64,000 bases of DNA. Source: Nocardia aurantiaca. GTDB lineage: Bacteria > Actinomycetota > Actinomycetes > Mycobacteriales > Mycobacteriaceae. Numbering within the stretch: the first letter of the stretch is position 1; every line of letters begins with the position of its first letter. The notes below the pieces were generated by a model. It had not been told where the DNA came from, ran no database searches, and was given only the letters and a program-made list of their open reading frames with translations. This document shows, piece after piece, positions 11,501 to 22,800 of this stretch. The stretch spans positions 372,001 to 436,000 of the forward strand of contig NZ_WMBB01000006.1 in the NCBI RefSeq assembly GCF_009708175.1, read 5' to 3'. A program made the position numbers and the translations under genes.

Positions 11501-14500
11501 CGCCGAGCACCTCGGTGAAGAGCTCGGCCACCGCCTGTTCGGCGGGGGTACGCGGTGCCCGATCCGAGCGCGGCGCCACGACGGGGTCGGGCAGGCCGGC
11601 CACGTCCAGCTTGCCGTTGCCGGTCAGCGGCAGCCTTTCGACCGGCACGATGGCGGCCGGTCGCATGTAGTCGGGAACACGTTGCGCGATATGCGTTTCC
11701 AATGTCTCGACCGCGAGTGCGCCCGCGGTGGCGGGTACCACATAGGCGATCAGGCGGACCGATCCGGAATCCCCGGCCCGGGCCACGACGACCGCCCGCG
11801 CCACCGACTCGTGTTCGAGCAGCGCGGCCTCGATCTCTCCCGGTTCGATGCGGTAGCCGCGAATCTTCACCTGCTGGTCGCCCCGGCCGAGATATTCGAG
11901 CTGCCCGTCGCCATTCCAGCGCGCCAGATCACCGGTGCGATACATGCGGGCACCGGGCGCGCCGAACGGATCGGCTACGTAGCGCTCCGCGGAGGTCGCG
12001 GGGCGGGCGTGATAACCACGGGCGAGCTGGGCTCCCGTGAGATAGATCTCGCCGCGGCTGCCGACCGGCGTCGGCCGCAGCCGCGAATCCAGGACGCGCA
12101 CGGTCATTCCCGGCAGACCACGACCGATCATGCTGGCATGTGTCGACCCGGCATGCCTACGGTCCACCGCGAAATGTGTGGCGTGCACGGTCGCCTCGGT
12201 GATGCCGTACAGGTTCGAGATCCGGACCTCCCCGGCCGGGTCCGTGTCGTACCATGCCCGCAGACTGCGCGGATCCAGCGCTTCGCCACCGAGCACGATA
12301 TGCCGTAGCGCGGGCACGGCGGCACGGCGCAGGCCGGCGTCGAGCAGTGCGCCGAAGGCCGAGGGCGTCTGGCTCAGCACCGTAATGCTCTCGCGCGCCA
12401 GGAGTTCGGCGAACTCGTCCGGTGAGCGTGTCAACTCGGCGTCCGCGATGACGAGCGTGCCGCCACTCGCAAGCGCACCCCACATCTCCCACACCGAGAA
12501 GTCGAAGGCGTGCGAGTGGAACATGGTCCACACATCGTTGTGGTCGGTATCGAGCAGACCCCGTGTCGCGGCGAGCATGCCGACGACATTCCGGTGCGTC
12601 ACGCTCACGCCCTTGGGTCGCCCGGTGGAACCCGACGTATACAGCACGTAGGCGATATTGTCCGGGCCTGAGGCGATCCCGGACTCGGCGCCGTCGGTGC
12701 CGCTGCGGTGGACGCTGTCGACCATCAGGTGCGGCCGGTGGCTCGCGGGCAGTGCCGTACGGTCGGCCTCCGTGGTCACGACGCAGACCGGATTCGTTTC
12801 CGCGAGGATGAGTTCGAGCCGCTGCGGCGGATTGCCGAGGTCGAGCGGAATGTAGCCCGCACCCGATTTGAGGACCCCCAGCAGCGCCACGATCAGCTCC
12901 ACCGACCGTGAAACACCCACGGCGACCAGCGATTCCACGCCGACGCCGTGCACCGCGAGAGCGCGGGCCAGGTCATCGGATGCCGCGTCGAGTTCGCGGT
13001 AGGTCAGCGCGCGGTCGCCGAATCGCACCGCGACGGCATCCGTGCGCACCGCGGCCTGGGCACGGAACAGATCCACGAGCGTCACGTCCGGCACCGGCAC
13101 GGCGGGGCGCTGCCAGTCGCGCATCTGACGGCGTTCCGCCTCGCCGAGCGGATCGATCTGCGCCACAGCGGTATTCGGATTCGCGGCGAGCGCCGCCAGC
13201 ACCCGGGTCAACCGTTCGCCCAGTCGTGACACGGTCTGCGCGTCGAGCAGGTCGGGCCACCAGCCGGCCAGCAGGTGCAGGCGATCGGTGTGCCGGACGG
13301 TCAGCGTCAACGCGTAGTGCGTCGCCTCCCTGGATTGGAATCCGCCGATCGCCAAACCGGCGAATGCGAGAGCGTCCGACCGCAGTTTCGCCTCGTCGAC
13401 AGGGTAGGACTCGACGACCAGGAGCGTGTCGAACAGGTCCCGCTCACCGATACCGGTCTGCGCGCTGATATCCGGCAGGCCCAGGTGGTGGTGGGAGGTC
13501 AGTTCGAACTGCTCACGCTGTACGCGACGCAGCAGCGCGCCCACGGATTCCCCCGGGGCCAGTCGGATTCGCACCGGGATCGTATTGATGAACAATCCGA
13601 CGATGTTCTCGACGCCTGTGAGGTCGGCGGGGCGGCCGGAGACCGTGGTGCCGAAGAGGATGTCGTCGCGATCGGTGGTGCGCGCCAGCAGGATTGCCCA
13701 GGCCGCCTGCACGACGGTATTGATCGTTACCTCGAACTCGGCCGCCAGCAGGGTCAGCGCCCGGGTTTGCGCCTCGTCCAGGTCGAACGCCCGCTCCTGG
13801 GGCAGGCCGGCGGGGGCGTGCACCGCGGCGGTGTCGGCCAGCAGCGTCGGCTCCGTGACCCCGGCCAGCGCTTTCGCCCATACCTGCCGGGACAGCGAGT
13901 TATCCTGCCGGACAAGCCATTCCACATATCGGCGGTAAGGATGCGAGGGTTCGACCGCGAAACCGGCGTACCCGGCCATGATCTCGCGCAGCAGCAGCGG
14001 GATGGACCAACCATCGAGGAGCAGGTGGTGGCAGGTCACGGCGAACCGGGTTCGTCCGTCGCCGAGGCGGAGCAGCAGGAAGCGCAGCAGCGGCGGGGCG
14101 GTGAGGTCGAACGGCATTGTGCGTTCGACGTCGAGGAGGCGCTCGTCATCGCCGGCCGCGGCGGACAGATCGACCTCGCGCCAGGGCAGCACCGCCTCGC
14201 CGGTGACGATCTGGACGGGGACGCCGGCGACATCCACGTCGAAGGCGGTGCGCAGGTTGGCATGTCGCTCCAGCACGGCGGCCGCGGCCGACCGCAGCCG
14301 CGACGCGTCGACCGCGCCCTCCAGATCCAGCACCAGCTGCACCGTGTACACGTCGACCGCGTCCGGATCGAACAGGGCGTGGAACATCATGCCCGACTGC
14401 AGCGGCGTAGCCGGCCACACCTCGCTCAGCGTCGGATACCGCTGTTCCCAGGTGTCGATATCGCCCTGTGTGACGCTCACGAGTGGGAAGTCGGATGGGG

Positions 14501-17500
14501 TGTACCCGCCGGTGGTATGGGGATCGCGCGCGTGCTGCGCGAGGGCGCGCAGCGCCGCGCGCCACAGCTCGACCAGTTCCTCGCCCGCAGGCTCAACGAA
14601 TATGCCACGCGCATAACCGAAGCCGGTCACCAGGCGGTGGCCGAGGACGATGGAATCCACCTCCACAGCACCCCACGCGCCGCGGCGGGCGTCGGGACGA
14701 ATGGCCAGCATGCCGAATTCGGTGGAGGGCAGGAAGCCGATTCCGGCGAGTTCCTCCGGAATGTCGAGGCCGGTGATATGCCCGAAGTAGTTGAACGAGA
14801 TCTCCCCCGGCTCGCCCGGCGGCAGTGCGGCCGCGGTGTCCCCGTTCAGGTATCTCAGCAGGCCGTAGCCGAAGCCGTTGTGTGGTGCCGCCCGCAGCTG
14901 TTCCTTGACGGCCTTGATGGCGGCTCCCATGGCCGGGCCGCCGCCGAAGGCGTCATCGAGATCCACTCCCGTCAGGTCCAGCCGTGCCGGGACGATGGAA
15001 GTGAACCAGCCGACGGTGCGAGACAGTTCCGTCCCGGGCACCGCGTCTTGCTCGCGGCCATGGCCTTCCAGGCGCAGCAGCACCGACCGCTCGTCCTCGC
15101 CGCGCCGCGACCGCCAGCGCGTCACCGCCAGCGCGAGCGCCGTCAGCAGCGCGTCCGCGACGCGGGCCCGGTAGCGGTCCGGAATGACGGTGAGAATGGC
15201 GGAGGTATCGCGTTCGTCGAGTTCGACAAGGGTGTGCGCTACGTCGGCCGCCATGTCGCGGTGCGGATCGAAGGGCCGCTCGCCGAAGGACGGCGCCGGG
15301 CCCTCGACGATCTCACGCCACAGCGGTAACTCGGCGGTGAGCGCCTCGGTGTGCGCGGCGTCGACGAGCGCGTGCGCCCAGCGTCGCATGGATGTTCCGA
15401 CCGCGGGCAGCCGCGGCGTGTTCCCCGCCGCGACAGCCGCCCATGCGGCGATGAAGTCGGGCAACAGGATTCGCCAGGAAACGCCGTCGACGGCGATGTG
15501 GTGCGCGGCGATGATGAGCATTCCGGGGGCGGTGCCCGAATCCGGTGTCAGCCAGACGAACCGCAATACCGCGCCGACGGACGGATCGATCCGGTCGACG
15601 GCCGCGTTCAGTTCGGCTTCGGCGACTACCCGGAGTTCGTCACCGGTGAGGTCGGCGTCGTATGTGACCTGGTGGATGAGGGAGTCCACCTCGACGCTGC
15701 CGGGCGGCGTGACCTGCGCATGCCAGTTTCCCGAGCCGTCGCGGTAGAGCCGCGAGCGCAGCATGTCGTGGTGATCGACGACCGCGGAGATGGTCGAAAC
15801 CAATGCGCCGCGATCGATTCCGGCCGGCAGATCCAAGGTCATGGACTGGCAGAGACGGTCGAAGGCGCCGCCGCGCTCGACCAGGAACCGGAGGACCGGG
15901 TTGAGCGGGAATTCGCCGACACCGCCGCCCGGCAGCTCGGCGAGCGGCGGAATCTCCTCTCCGCCGGCGGTTTCGGCGATGGCCGCCAGGCGGGCGACGG
16001 TGCGGTGCTCGTAGACCTGTTGAGCGGTCACCGCGATACCGCGCGACCGCGCCCGGGACACCAGCAGGATCGACATGATGCTGTCGCCGCCGAGCGCGAA
16101 GAAGGATTCGTCCACACCGATGCCGTCTCGGCCGAGCACCTCGGCGTAGGCGGCGGCGAGCGCGGTTTCGGTGTCGGTGCGCGGGGCACGGAAGGCCACC
16201 GTCTCGACAGCGGGTGCGGGCAGGGCCTTGCGATCCACCTTGCCGGAACGGTTCACCGGTAGTGCGGGCAGACCGATGATCGCGGCGGGCACCAGGTGCC
16301 TGGGCAGGGCCGCACGCAACCGCTGGTCCAGAGCGACCGGATCGATGCTGTGCCCGGCGGCCGGGGTGACATAGGCGACCAGGCGACCACCGGCCGCACC
16401 GGCATGATTGCCGTCATGAACGACGGCAACCGCCTGGGCCACCGATTCCTGTGCGGCGAGCACCGATTCGAGCTCGCCGAGTTCGATGCGCACACCGCGC
16501 AGCTTCACCTGGAAGTCGCTGCGGCCGAGGTACTCCAGCTCGCCGCGACCGGTCGACCGCACGATGTCGCCGGTGCGGTAGAGCCGCTGCCCGGAATCGC
16601 CGAACGGGTCGGCGACGAAACGTGTGGCGGTCTGCCCGGCCCGGCGCACATACCCGCGCGCGAGCGTCACGCCGCCGAGATAGAGCTCGCCCGGAACGCC
16701 CGCCGGTACCGGCCGCAGAAAGGCGTCCAGCACGTGGGCATGGACATGCCACGCGGGTGCGCCGATGGGCACCGCGGCGGTGTCGTTCTCGCCGATCGCG
16801 TGCCGGGTCACGGCGACCGTCGCCTCGGTCGGACCGTAGAGATTGTCGTAGCGGGCGCCCGGAGCGACAGTCGGCAGAGCTGCGGCGAGTGCGGGCGTCA
16901 GCGCCTCACCGGCGAGCAGTATGCGACGCACACTCGGCGCCATCGGCGCGGCCGCCTGCCGGTGCGCCGCGAGCGTGGACGGCGTGAACTGCACCGTGGT
17001 GACATCGTGTTCGATGATCGCCTGCGCCAGCTCGCTCGGGTCGCCGTGCGCACCCGACCCGTCGACCACCAGCCGAGCACCGGCGGTGAACGGCCACAAC
17101 ACTTCCCACGCGGAGACGTCGAACGTCAGGGCGGTCTTGCGAATAACGGCGTCGGTGTCGTCGAGGCCGTGCAGGTGCTGCATCCAGGCGAGATGAGCGC
17201 ACACGGCCGCGTGGCTGACGCCCACTCCCTTCGGCTGCCCGGTGGAACCGGACGTGAACAGCACGTACGCGAGATTTTCCGGACGCAGCGGGGCGATGCG
17301 ATCACCATCGGTGACCGTGGCGCCCGATTCGGCGGCCAGGTCGAGGTCGTCGATGTGGATCACCCGGATGCCATCGGGAGCGTCGAATCCGTCCCGGCGC
17401 GTGGTGAGGACGCACACCGGCCGCGCGATATCGAGCACCTGAGCATGACGCGACCGCGGATGCTCCAGGTCCAGCGGCAGGTATGCGGCGCCGGTCGCCA

Positions 17501-18980
17501 GCACCGCGTGCACCGCGAGGATCTGCTCGGCTGAGGGTCCGAACGCGAGCGCCACCACGTGTTCCGGTCCGACACCGAGGTCGATCAGCTTGCGCGCCAG
17601 ACGATTCGAGTCACCGTGCAGGTCCGCGTAGGTCGTGCGGGTTTCGCGTCCGACGATCGCCCACGCCTCCGGCGACCGGGCCGCCTGCTCGGCGAACAGA
17701 GCCGTGAGTGTCGTGGACGCCGCGACCACGCCGGCGGGGGGAGTACCGATGAGACGCTCGATCTCCGCCGGTGCGGCGATCTCGACCCGGGCGATGGGCG
17801 TGTGCGGCGCGCGGACCAGCCGCTCCAGCAGCCGAACCAGCCGGTCCCGGTGCGAACGATGCGCGCCGGCGACGGCGATCCGCCATCCACCGGCCGCCTG
17901 ATCGTCGACGCACACGGTGAACTCGTCGCCGTTTCCGAAGCACTCGGTCACCGATGCCGTGCCGACACTGTCGATCGCGGCACCGCCGAGCATGCGTACC
18001 GCGAGCGGCCAGTGCCCGTGCACCGGCGAATCCGCCCACGGCTCATCGATATCGGGAATGAACCTGTGTCGCCGGGCCTTGCGCAACTCCCGCCCCACCT
18101 GTGTGGCGATCGAGTGGAACCCGGCTTGTGCCGTGACCGGAATCCGCAGCGGCACAGTAGTTTCCCCGGTATCGAGTGCGACCACGCACTCCCCCGCCGA
18201 CGCCGTGCGACACCCGTAGACGGCCAACGCGGCCAGCATTACCGCGGGCGCGCCGCCCCCGCACGCCCGCGCGATCCTGGTGAGTTCCGCCGACGCCCCC
18301 ACCGCTGCCCAGACCACCTCGTCCGCAGTGCCGGCGGAAGGACGCGTAATGCCCGCGGCGGGAGATTCGGGCCGGGCGGCATCGACGAGGGTTTGCTCCC
18401 AGTAGTCCCGGTCGGCGGACCATGCGCCTGATTCGCGGTATCGGCGTTCGTTTTCCAGTTGGTCCCCGGTCGCGCCGAACGGCGGATTCGAGCCGGGGAT
18501 CGGGGGCGCGCCGCCCAGGAGGTCACGCACTCGGGCGAGGATCGCGAGTGCTCCCGGGTGGTCGTTGACCAGGCGGTGGTAGCGCTGGTACCAGCCGAGT
18601 CGGCCGTCCGGGAAGCGGAAGACGGCCTGCCGGTACAGCGGCCCGTGCGCGATATCCATGGCACGCGCACGTTCTTGCGCGATCCACTCGGCGACGAAAT
18701 CTCCCGGTCGGGTCCCGTCGGCGCTGAGCACGGCGGTCGGCGCGGGCGCGTTCTCGCGCACCTGGATCGCGCCGGCGTCATCACCGAACACACTGTGCAG
18801 CACCCGACATTCCGTCATGACCGTGTCAACCGCTCGGCGCAGGGCGTCCGCGTCCACCGAGCCGGTCAGTTCGATGTAGAGGTCGACGTAGCGATCACCG
18901 GCCGCGAGGGCGGCGCGTTGCGCATCGCTCGGGACTCGTAGTTCGGCCGTCGCGGTGGGTGTGGTCTCAGCGATAGTCAT
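8544..18980 (-). CDS. Nonribosomal peptide synthetase, C*-A-T-E-C-A-T-E-C
   Basis: A 3478-residue NRPS. In order: a degenerate N-terminal C ([11 protein letters not shown], where HHxxxDG is expected), A (about 425-900), T (GGDSI about 965), E (HHIAVDG about 1163, then EGHGRE and RTVGWFTS), C (HHLLLDG about 1653), A (about 1960-2440), T (GGDSI about 2508), E (HHLAVDG about 2707), and C (HHILFDG about 3188) to the end. Both E domains look complete, so two D-residues are expected. The second A domain reads D-F-W-S-V-G-L-V-H-K, which is threonine-like. The first reads D-V-W-Q-L-A-L-V-A-K and is unassigned. ATG 18980 follows an AAGGA site and overlaps the dehydrogenase stop by 14 bases. No TE or MbtH-like domain is present. 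Confidence 0.93.
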   Translation of the reverse strand: MTIAETTPTATAELRVPSDAQRAALAAGDRYVDLYIELTGSVDADALRRAVDTVMTECRVLHSVFGDDAGAIQVRENAPAPTAVLSADGTRPGDFVAEWIAQERARAMDIAHGPLYRQAVFRFPDGRLGWYQRYHRLVNDHPGALAILARVRDLLGGAPPIPGSNPPFGATGDQLENERRYRESGAWSADRDYWEQTLVDAARPESPAAGITRPSAGTADEVVWAAVGASAELTRIARACGGGAPAVMLAALAVYGCRTASAGECVVALDTGETTVPLRIPVTAQAGFHSIATQVGRELRKARRHRFIPDIDEPWADSPVHGHWPLAVRMLGGAAIDSVGTASVTECFGNGDEFTVCVDDQAAGGWRIAVAGAHRSHRDRLVRLLERLVRAPHTPIARVEIAAPAEIERLIGTPPAGVVAASTTLTALFAEQAARSPEAWAIVGRETRTTYADLHGDSNRLARKLIDLGVGPEHVVALAFGPSAEQILAVHAVLATGAAYLPLDLEHPRSRHAQVLDIARPVCVLTTRRDGFDAPDGIRVIHIDDLDLAAESGATVTDGDRIAPLRPENLAYVLFTSGSTGQPKGVGVSHAAVCAHLAWMQHLHGLDDTDAVIRKTALTFDVSAWEVLWPFTAGARLVVDGSGAHGDPSELAQAIIEHDVTTVQFTPSTLAAHRQAAAPMAPSVRRILLAGEALTPALAAALPTVAPGARYDNLYGPTEATVAVTRHAIGENDTAAVPIGAPAWHVHAHVLDAFLRPVPAGVPGELYLGGVTLARGYVRRAGQTATRFVADPFGDSGQRLYRTGDIVRSTGRGELEYLGRSDFQVKLRGVRIELGELESVLAAQESVAQAVAVVHDGNHAGAAGGRLVAYVTPAAGHSIDPVALDQRLRAALPRHLVPAAIIGLPALPVNRSGKVDRKALPAPAVETVAFRAPRTDTETALAAAYAEVLGRDGIGVDESFFALGGDSIMSILLVSRARSRGIAVTAQQVYEHRTVARLAAIAETAGGEEIPPLAELPGGGVGEFPLNPVLRFLVERGGAFDRLCQSMTLDLPAGIDRGALVSTISAVVDHHDMLRSRLYRDGSGNWHAQVTPPGSVEVDSLIHQVTYDADLTGDELRVVAEAELNAAVDRIDPSVGAVLRFVWLTPDSGTAPGMLIIAAHHIAVDGVSWRILLPDFIAAWAAVAAGNTPRLPAVGTSMRRWAHALVDAAHTEALTAELPLWREIVEGPAPSFGERPFDPHRDMAADVAHTLVELDERDTSAILTVIPDRYRARVADALLTALALAVTRWRSRRGEDERSVLLRLEGHGREQDAVPGTELSRTVGWFTSIVPARLDLTGVDLDDAFGGGPAMGAAIKAVKEQLRAAPHNGFGYGLLRYLNGDTAAALPPGEPGEISFNYFGHITGLDIPEELAGIGFLPSTEFGMLAIRPDARRGAWGAVEVDSIVLGHRLVTGFGYARGIFVEPAGEELVELWRAALRALAQHARDPHTTGGYTPSDFPLVSVTQGDIDTWEQRYPTLSEVWPATPLQSGMMFHALFDPDAVDVYTVQLVLDLEGAVDASRLRSAAAAVLERHANLRTAFDVDVAGVPVQIVTGEAVLPWREVDLSAAAGDDERLLDVERTMPFDLTAPPLLRFLLLRLGDGRTRFAVTCHHLLLDGWSIPLLLREIMAGYAGFAVEPSHPYRRYVEWLVRQDNSLSRQVWAKALAGVTEPTLLADTAAVHAPAGLPQERAFDLDEAQTRALTLLAAEFEVTINTVVQAAWAILLARTTDRDDILFGTTVSGRPADLTGVENIVGLFINTIPVRIRLAPGESVGALLRRVQREQFELTSHHHLGLPDISAQTGIGERDLFDTLLVVESYPVDEAKLRSDALAFAGLAIGGFQSREATHYALTLTVRHTDRLHLLAGWWPDLLDAQTVSRLGERLTRVLAALAANPNTAVAQIDPLGEAERRQMRDWQRPAVPVPDVTLVDLFRAQAAVRTDAVAVRFGDRALTYRELDAASDDLARALAVHGVGVESLVAVGVSRSVELIVALLGVLKSGAGYIPLDLGNPPQRLELILAETNPVCVVTTEADRTALPASHRPHLMVDSVHRSGTDGAESGIASGPDNIAYVLYTSGSTGRPKGVSVTHRNVVGMLAATRGLLDTDHNDVWTMFHSHAFDFSVWEMWGALASGGTLVIADAELTRSPDEFAELLARESITVLSQTPSAFGALLDAGLRRAAVPALRHIVLGGEALDPRSLRAWYDTDPAGEVRISNLYGITEATVHATHFAVDRRHAGSTHASMIGRGLPGMTVRVLDSRLRPTPVGSRGEIYLTGAQLARGYHARPATSAERYVADPFGAPGARMYRTGDLARWNGDGQLEYLGRGDQQVKIRGYRIEPGEIEAALLEHESVARAVVVARAGDSGSVRLIAYVVPATAGALAVETLETHIAQRVPDYMRPAAIVPVERLPLTGNGKLDVAGLPDPVVAPRSDRAPRTPAEQAVAELFTEVLGVDRPGVDDSFFTLGGDSIISIQLASRARARGLHFTPREVFEHRTVAGIAAIARTPEADADAPRLLPELPGGGIGDMPLTPVVRWLTERGGGFRRVHQTLTVELPTRTGHDALIQAVTALIDRHDMLRSRLFRDDSGEWRFETMPTDALDASKLVHRATFEDAADGDILRELVAAELDAALDRLDPAAGVMAQFVRIDAERGSAPGRLIISVHHLAVDGVSWRILLPDLFAALASAASGGAPRLDPVGTSMRRWAHGLVDAAHAPDRVAELDLWRRICVTPDPLLGARPLDPAVDIAARLATVDVAVDDTVTEALMRTVPARFHAGVDEVLIAALALALAVWRARRGTDAPVSLLRLEGHGREEQLAPGADLSRTVGWFTSLYPVRLDLADIDIEAALAGTEATGALLKTIKEQLRAIPDHGIGYGLLRYLNPDAAQHLPATMPGQVGFNYLGRVDDRGAGVLATPDADPDPDLPAAAAIDVNAIVTGSRLRAGFTYPTTLLDEAAVSELARLWVTALGAIAAHARDERAGGHTPSDFPLVRVSRDDIAGWERDYGRLTDVWPLAPLQSGLFFHAVIATPSAADVADVYNVQTVIRPGGAIDRGRLRQAGQDILRRYANLRAAFVFDGSGKPVQVVPDTVELPWREVDLATAADLVELAAQERARRFDPARPPLLRFTLARVAQAEPVLIVTYHHILFDGWSVPLVLRDLLALYAGASLPAPGGSFRDYLAWNHDRDAAASARAWRRALDGVTARTLVAPAARTRESAVTTGEYRWSLDAETTGALGATAAELGVTVNTVVQVAWAILLGRRLGCGDVVFGATVSGRPAALPGVESIVGLCINTVPVRVRFGPGMPVADLLRAVQTEQAEMIEHHQLGLTEIHTAAGLRDLLFDTVLAFESYPVDAEQLTAAVAALDGVTDARLELTDATHYPLSVTVDPGHALSVRIGYLRAAFDGTQVAEIGAVMRGLLTAIARRPHATIEELA

Positions 18981-19812
18981 GGAATCCTTGTCCGGTCTTG
19001 CGGCCGAAATGTCCTGCGGCGACGAGCGTCGCGAGGGCGGGCGGAATGCGATAGTGGTCCTCGCCGGTCTCGCACCGCAGTACCTCGATGGTGTCGGCGA
19101 CGTTGTCCAGGCCGATCAGATCGGCGGTGCGCAGCGGGCCCATGCGGTGGCCGAGGCAGCGTTCGAAGAGGGCGTCCACGGTCGCGGCGTCGGTGCCGGT
19201 GTCGAGGGTGGCGGCGGCTTGCGCGATGCTCAGCATGAGCAGGCGGTTGATGACGAACCCGGGACGGTCGCCGACGACGAGGGCTTCCTTGCCGAGAGCG
19301 GTGAGCAGGTCGGTGGCGCGCGCCATGGTGTCGGCCGAAGTCTGTTCCCCGCGAACGACTTCCACCGCGTCGGTCAAGGGGGCCGGGTTCATGAAGTGCA
19401 GGCCGAGCACGCGATCCGGGCGACCGGTCGCGGCGGCGAGCCGGGCGATGGGGATGGCCGACGTCGCGGAGGCGAGCACGGCGTCGGCCGGGCAGACGCG
19501 GTCCAGTTCCGCGAACAGCTTCTCTTTCAATTCGATCTGCTCGACCGCGCACTCGATGACGAACTCGACCGCGTCGAGGTCGTCGATGCGGTCGGTCCAG
19601 CGCACCCGGCGCGCCGTCTCGAGCGCCGCGCGCCGATCAGCGCGGCCCAGCAGCAGCGCCAGGCGCACCGCTTCGTTCAGGCCACGGCGCGCCCGCTCCG
19701 TGGCGGCCGGATCGGGTTCGACCACAATGACATCGCGTCCCGCCTGTGCGAGGCATTGCGCGATGCCGGCGCCCATGGTGCCCGCGCCGATGACTGCCAC
19801 GGCCTCGGTCAT
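18967..19812 (-). CDS. 3-hydroxyacyl-CoA dehydrogenase (FkbK-like)
   Basis: A 281-residue NAD-dependent 3-hydroxyacyl-CoA/3-hydroxybutyryl-CoA dehydrogenase. The Rossmann motif [10 protein letters not shown] is at the N-terminus, the catalytic-region segment GLHFMNPAP is near residue 136, and the C-terminal helical domain has PGFVINRLL and ends with the family segment [11 protein letters not shown]. In methoxymalonyl-ACP and hydroxymalonyl-ACP pathways an enzyme of this family oxidises carrier-bound glycerate at the primary alcohol. It starts at ATG 19812 inside an ATGA overlap with the KS gene and ends inside the NRPS start. Given FkbH, ACP and acyl-CoA dehydrogenase genes in the same operon, that role is more likely than beta-oxidation. 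Confidence 0.88.
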   Translation of the reverse strand: MTEAVAVIGAGTMGAGIAQCLAQAGRDVIVVEPDPAATERARRGLNEAVRLALLLGRADRRAALETARRVRWTDRIDDLDAVEFVIECAVEQIELKEKLFAELDRVCPADAVLASATSAIPIARLAAATGRPDRVLGLHFMNPAPLTDAVEVVRGEQTSADTMARATDLLTALGKEALVVGDRPGFVINRLLMLSIAQAAATLDTGTDAATVDALFERCLGHRMGPLRTADLIGLDNVADTIEVLRCETGEDHYRIPPALATLVAAGHFGRKTGQGFHDYR

Positions 19813-22800
19813 CGGATGACCTCCGCTTCCGCGATGCAGCGCAGCGCGATATCCGGCACCGGATCGTTCGGCGTCTCCAGCAGGCCGTGCAGCAGCCGGG
19901 TCAGATCCGAAAGCATCCGCTGCGCGTTCGATTCGTCGAAAAGTTCTGTGGCGTAGACCAGTTCCAGGATCGCGCGGTCACCGACCTGCCGGTCGAGCGC
20001 CAGCTCCGCGGTGTCCGGCCGGGTGTCGCCGAACCAGATGGCCCCGGCGCCCGCGGCGGTCGCCGGGGCGGCCAATGCCGCGGCGGCTCGTTCGAGCAGT
20101 TCGGCCCCGGTGGGTTCGTCGGCGAGGTCCACTCGGGCGGTACCGGTCGCCAAGCCGACAGCTACCTCATCGGAGCCGGAGTACCAGCTCAGCAGGGCCA
20201 CCCAGGCGGCGAGCAGATCCGCATCGCCCGCCACGACATCGAGCCGCTCACATACCGTCCCCGGTGTGTATCGGGCCGAACCGTTTCTACGCGGTCTATC
20301 TGTCGGAATATTCAGTGCCACAGCCTGTTCCGCCGCAGCCGCGTCGGCGGCCGACGGCACGGTGACGACCAGTTCCTCGATCGAGCGATCGGGTGCCGAC
20401 TCCACGATTTCGGCGAGGATCTCGAGGTAGGCCGCGGCGAACCCCGCGGCGGTGCGCTGGGTGAACAGCTCGGTGCTGTACTCGAAGCAGGCCAGCATGT
20501 CGTGGTCGTCGCTGCGGTCGTAGGTGATCAGGCTGAGGTCGAATTTCGCGGTGCCGGGCGGCAATCCGCCGAAGGCGTTGTGGATGGAGTGCTCCGAGTC
20601 GAAGAACTCCATTGCCCCGCCGCCGAGTGGGTTGACCGATCCGGTGCCGGTGAGGTCCTGGTGGACGTAGAGCACATCGAAGATCGGGGTGCGGGACATG
20701 TCGCGCTGATCGTCGAGGGCGTTGACCACCCGCTCGAAGGGGATCTGCTGATTCTCCAACGCGCCCAGCACGATTCCACGCACTCGCTCGAGCAGATCGC
20801 CCAGCGTCGCGGGACCGGAGAGGTTGGCGCGCAGGGCGACGGTGCTGTTGAAGAAGCCGATGAGCCCCTCCAGCTCGCGGCGGGTGCGGCCGGTGGCCGG
20901 TGTGCCGACCACGAGGTCGCGCTGACCACTGCGCCGGGCGAGCAGCAGATAGAAGGCGGACAGCAGCACCACGAACAGCGACACCGACTCCCGCTTGGCG
21001 ACCGTGCGGGCGGCGGCGAGCAGCGTCGCCGACACCGTGAACGGCTCCAGCTCACCGGCGAACGTCTTACGCGCCGGTCGTGGGAAGTCGGTGGGCAGCC
21101 GCAGTTTCGGCGCGCCACGCAGCATATGCACCCAGTATTCGAGCTCGTGATCGAGCGCACCGGAGTCGAGCAGCTCCCGATGCCAGCGCGCGTAGTCGCG
21201 GTAGCGGATCGGCAGCGGTTCCAGCTCGGCCGTGCGTCCCTCCCGCCGGGCGGCATAGAGCACCGGAATCTCCCGCGCGAGGATCCCCGGAGTCTGGCCG
21301 TCGGTGACGCAGTGATGGCACACCACCTGCAGCACATGCGTATCCGGAGCGAGCTTGACCACCAGCACCCGCACCATGGGGTCGCGGCCGAGATCGAACG
21401 GCCGGAGGGCGGCCTCCCGGATCAGCTCGCGCGCCATGGCGACCGAATCGGTTTCACCGGAAACATCGATGAACCGGAAGAACTCACCGAGAGCGGGCCG
21501 GACCCGCACCCCCGGCAAACCGTCGGCCTCGACGAGGTTGTAGCGCAGCGGTTCGTGCCGCTCCGCGAAATCCTCGAAGGTTCTCTTGACCGCGTCGACG
21601 TCGATCGGCCCGCGCAGCACGTTGACCACCGGATAGTTGTAGAGCGTGGTGTCCGGAACAAGCTGATGATGGAACCACATCCGTTCCTGCCCCGGCGACA
21701 TGACCAGTTCGTCGGTGCGCGTAATGGCCGCCGGCATGATCTCGGGTGCCGGGCGCGCCCCTTCCCGCAGCAGTTGCGCGAACTCGGCCACCTTGGGCCG
21801 CTCGTACACATCGAGCAATTTCGGCCGGAACCCGAAGGCCTCCTCCACCCGCTCGACCAGCTGCACGGCGATGATCGAATTGCCGCCCAGGTCGAAATAG
21901 TCTTCCTCCAGCGCGATTTCGGTCTCCGAGTGCAACAGTTCGCGCAGCACTGCGCGCAACCACTCCGCCGCATCCGACGGCACAGCAACCACCGGACGCT
22001 CGGGCGCGACGACAGCTTCGACGGTCTCGGACGCGATCTCGGCATGCGATGCCGCCGTGGGCAGTTCAACCCAGCACCGGGTGCCGCGCAGCGGGTGCCC
22101 GGGCAACCGCACCCTGCGCCCGGCCCCGTCCTGCACCCGCGCCCAGTCGAGGTCCACTCCATGCTCGTAGAGCCGCCCCAGGATGCCGAGCGCCCCCGCG
22201 GAATCGCCCGAGCCGAACAGAACTTCCGCATCCGCGCGCCCCGCGAGATCCTCGGTCAGGTACCGCCCGAGCATGCCGTCCCGACTCGGATCGACGAAGA
22301 CGACCGCCCCATCCCGCAACAGCGTTTCCGCCGCCGCGAGCAGACGCGACCGGTCCACCGTGGGCCTCTGCGCGGCCGCAGCCAACTCGCCCGGGTCGAC
22401 GGGCTCTCGCGACCCGAGCAGATAGCGTGCCGCGAACTTCGACGCTCCCCCGCTGAGCACGGCCGCGAATTGAATCCCACCGGCACGCAGCCGATCGTGC
22501 ACGGCGAGCTGTGCCGCGAGCACCTCGGCCGTCTCGCCCTTAGCGGGCAACTGTTCGGGCAGTTCGGCGCCGCCTTGCTCGGTCGGTAGAGCACCCGGCG
22601 AGAGGAGCAGCGCCACTCGCGGCGCGACCGGCCTCACACCGTCCGAATTGACGGCAGCGCCACGTGTTTCGAGCAGACCTGCCAATTCCGTTGTATCGCT
22701 GGCATAGACCGCGATCCGATGGGCGAAGTGCGCACGGCCCCGACCGAGCGTGAACGCCGCATCCGCGAGATCGATCGAACCGTCCCGCAAACGCCCCGCC

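Noticed and set aside
3088..12308. Long plus-strand open frames (3088-4989 and 9906-12308) inside the NRPS region
   Set aside because: They run antisense to clear NRPS domains, have no family motif, and follow from high third-position GC in the real genes.
1072..18980. Aryl-capped siderophore cluster, suggested by EntF-like N-terminal C domains
   Set aside because: No salicylate or 2,3-dihydroxybenzoate genes, no aryl-acid ligase, and the free A-T domain keeps the amino-acid-type Asp.
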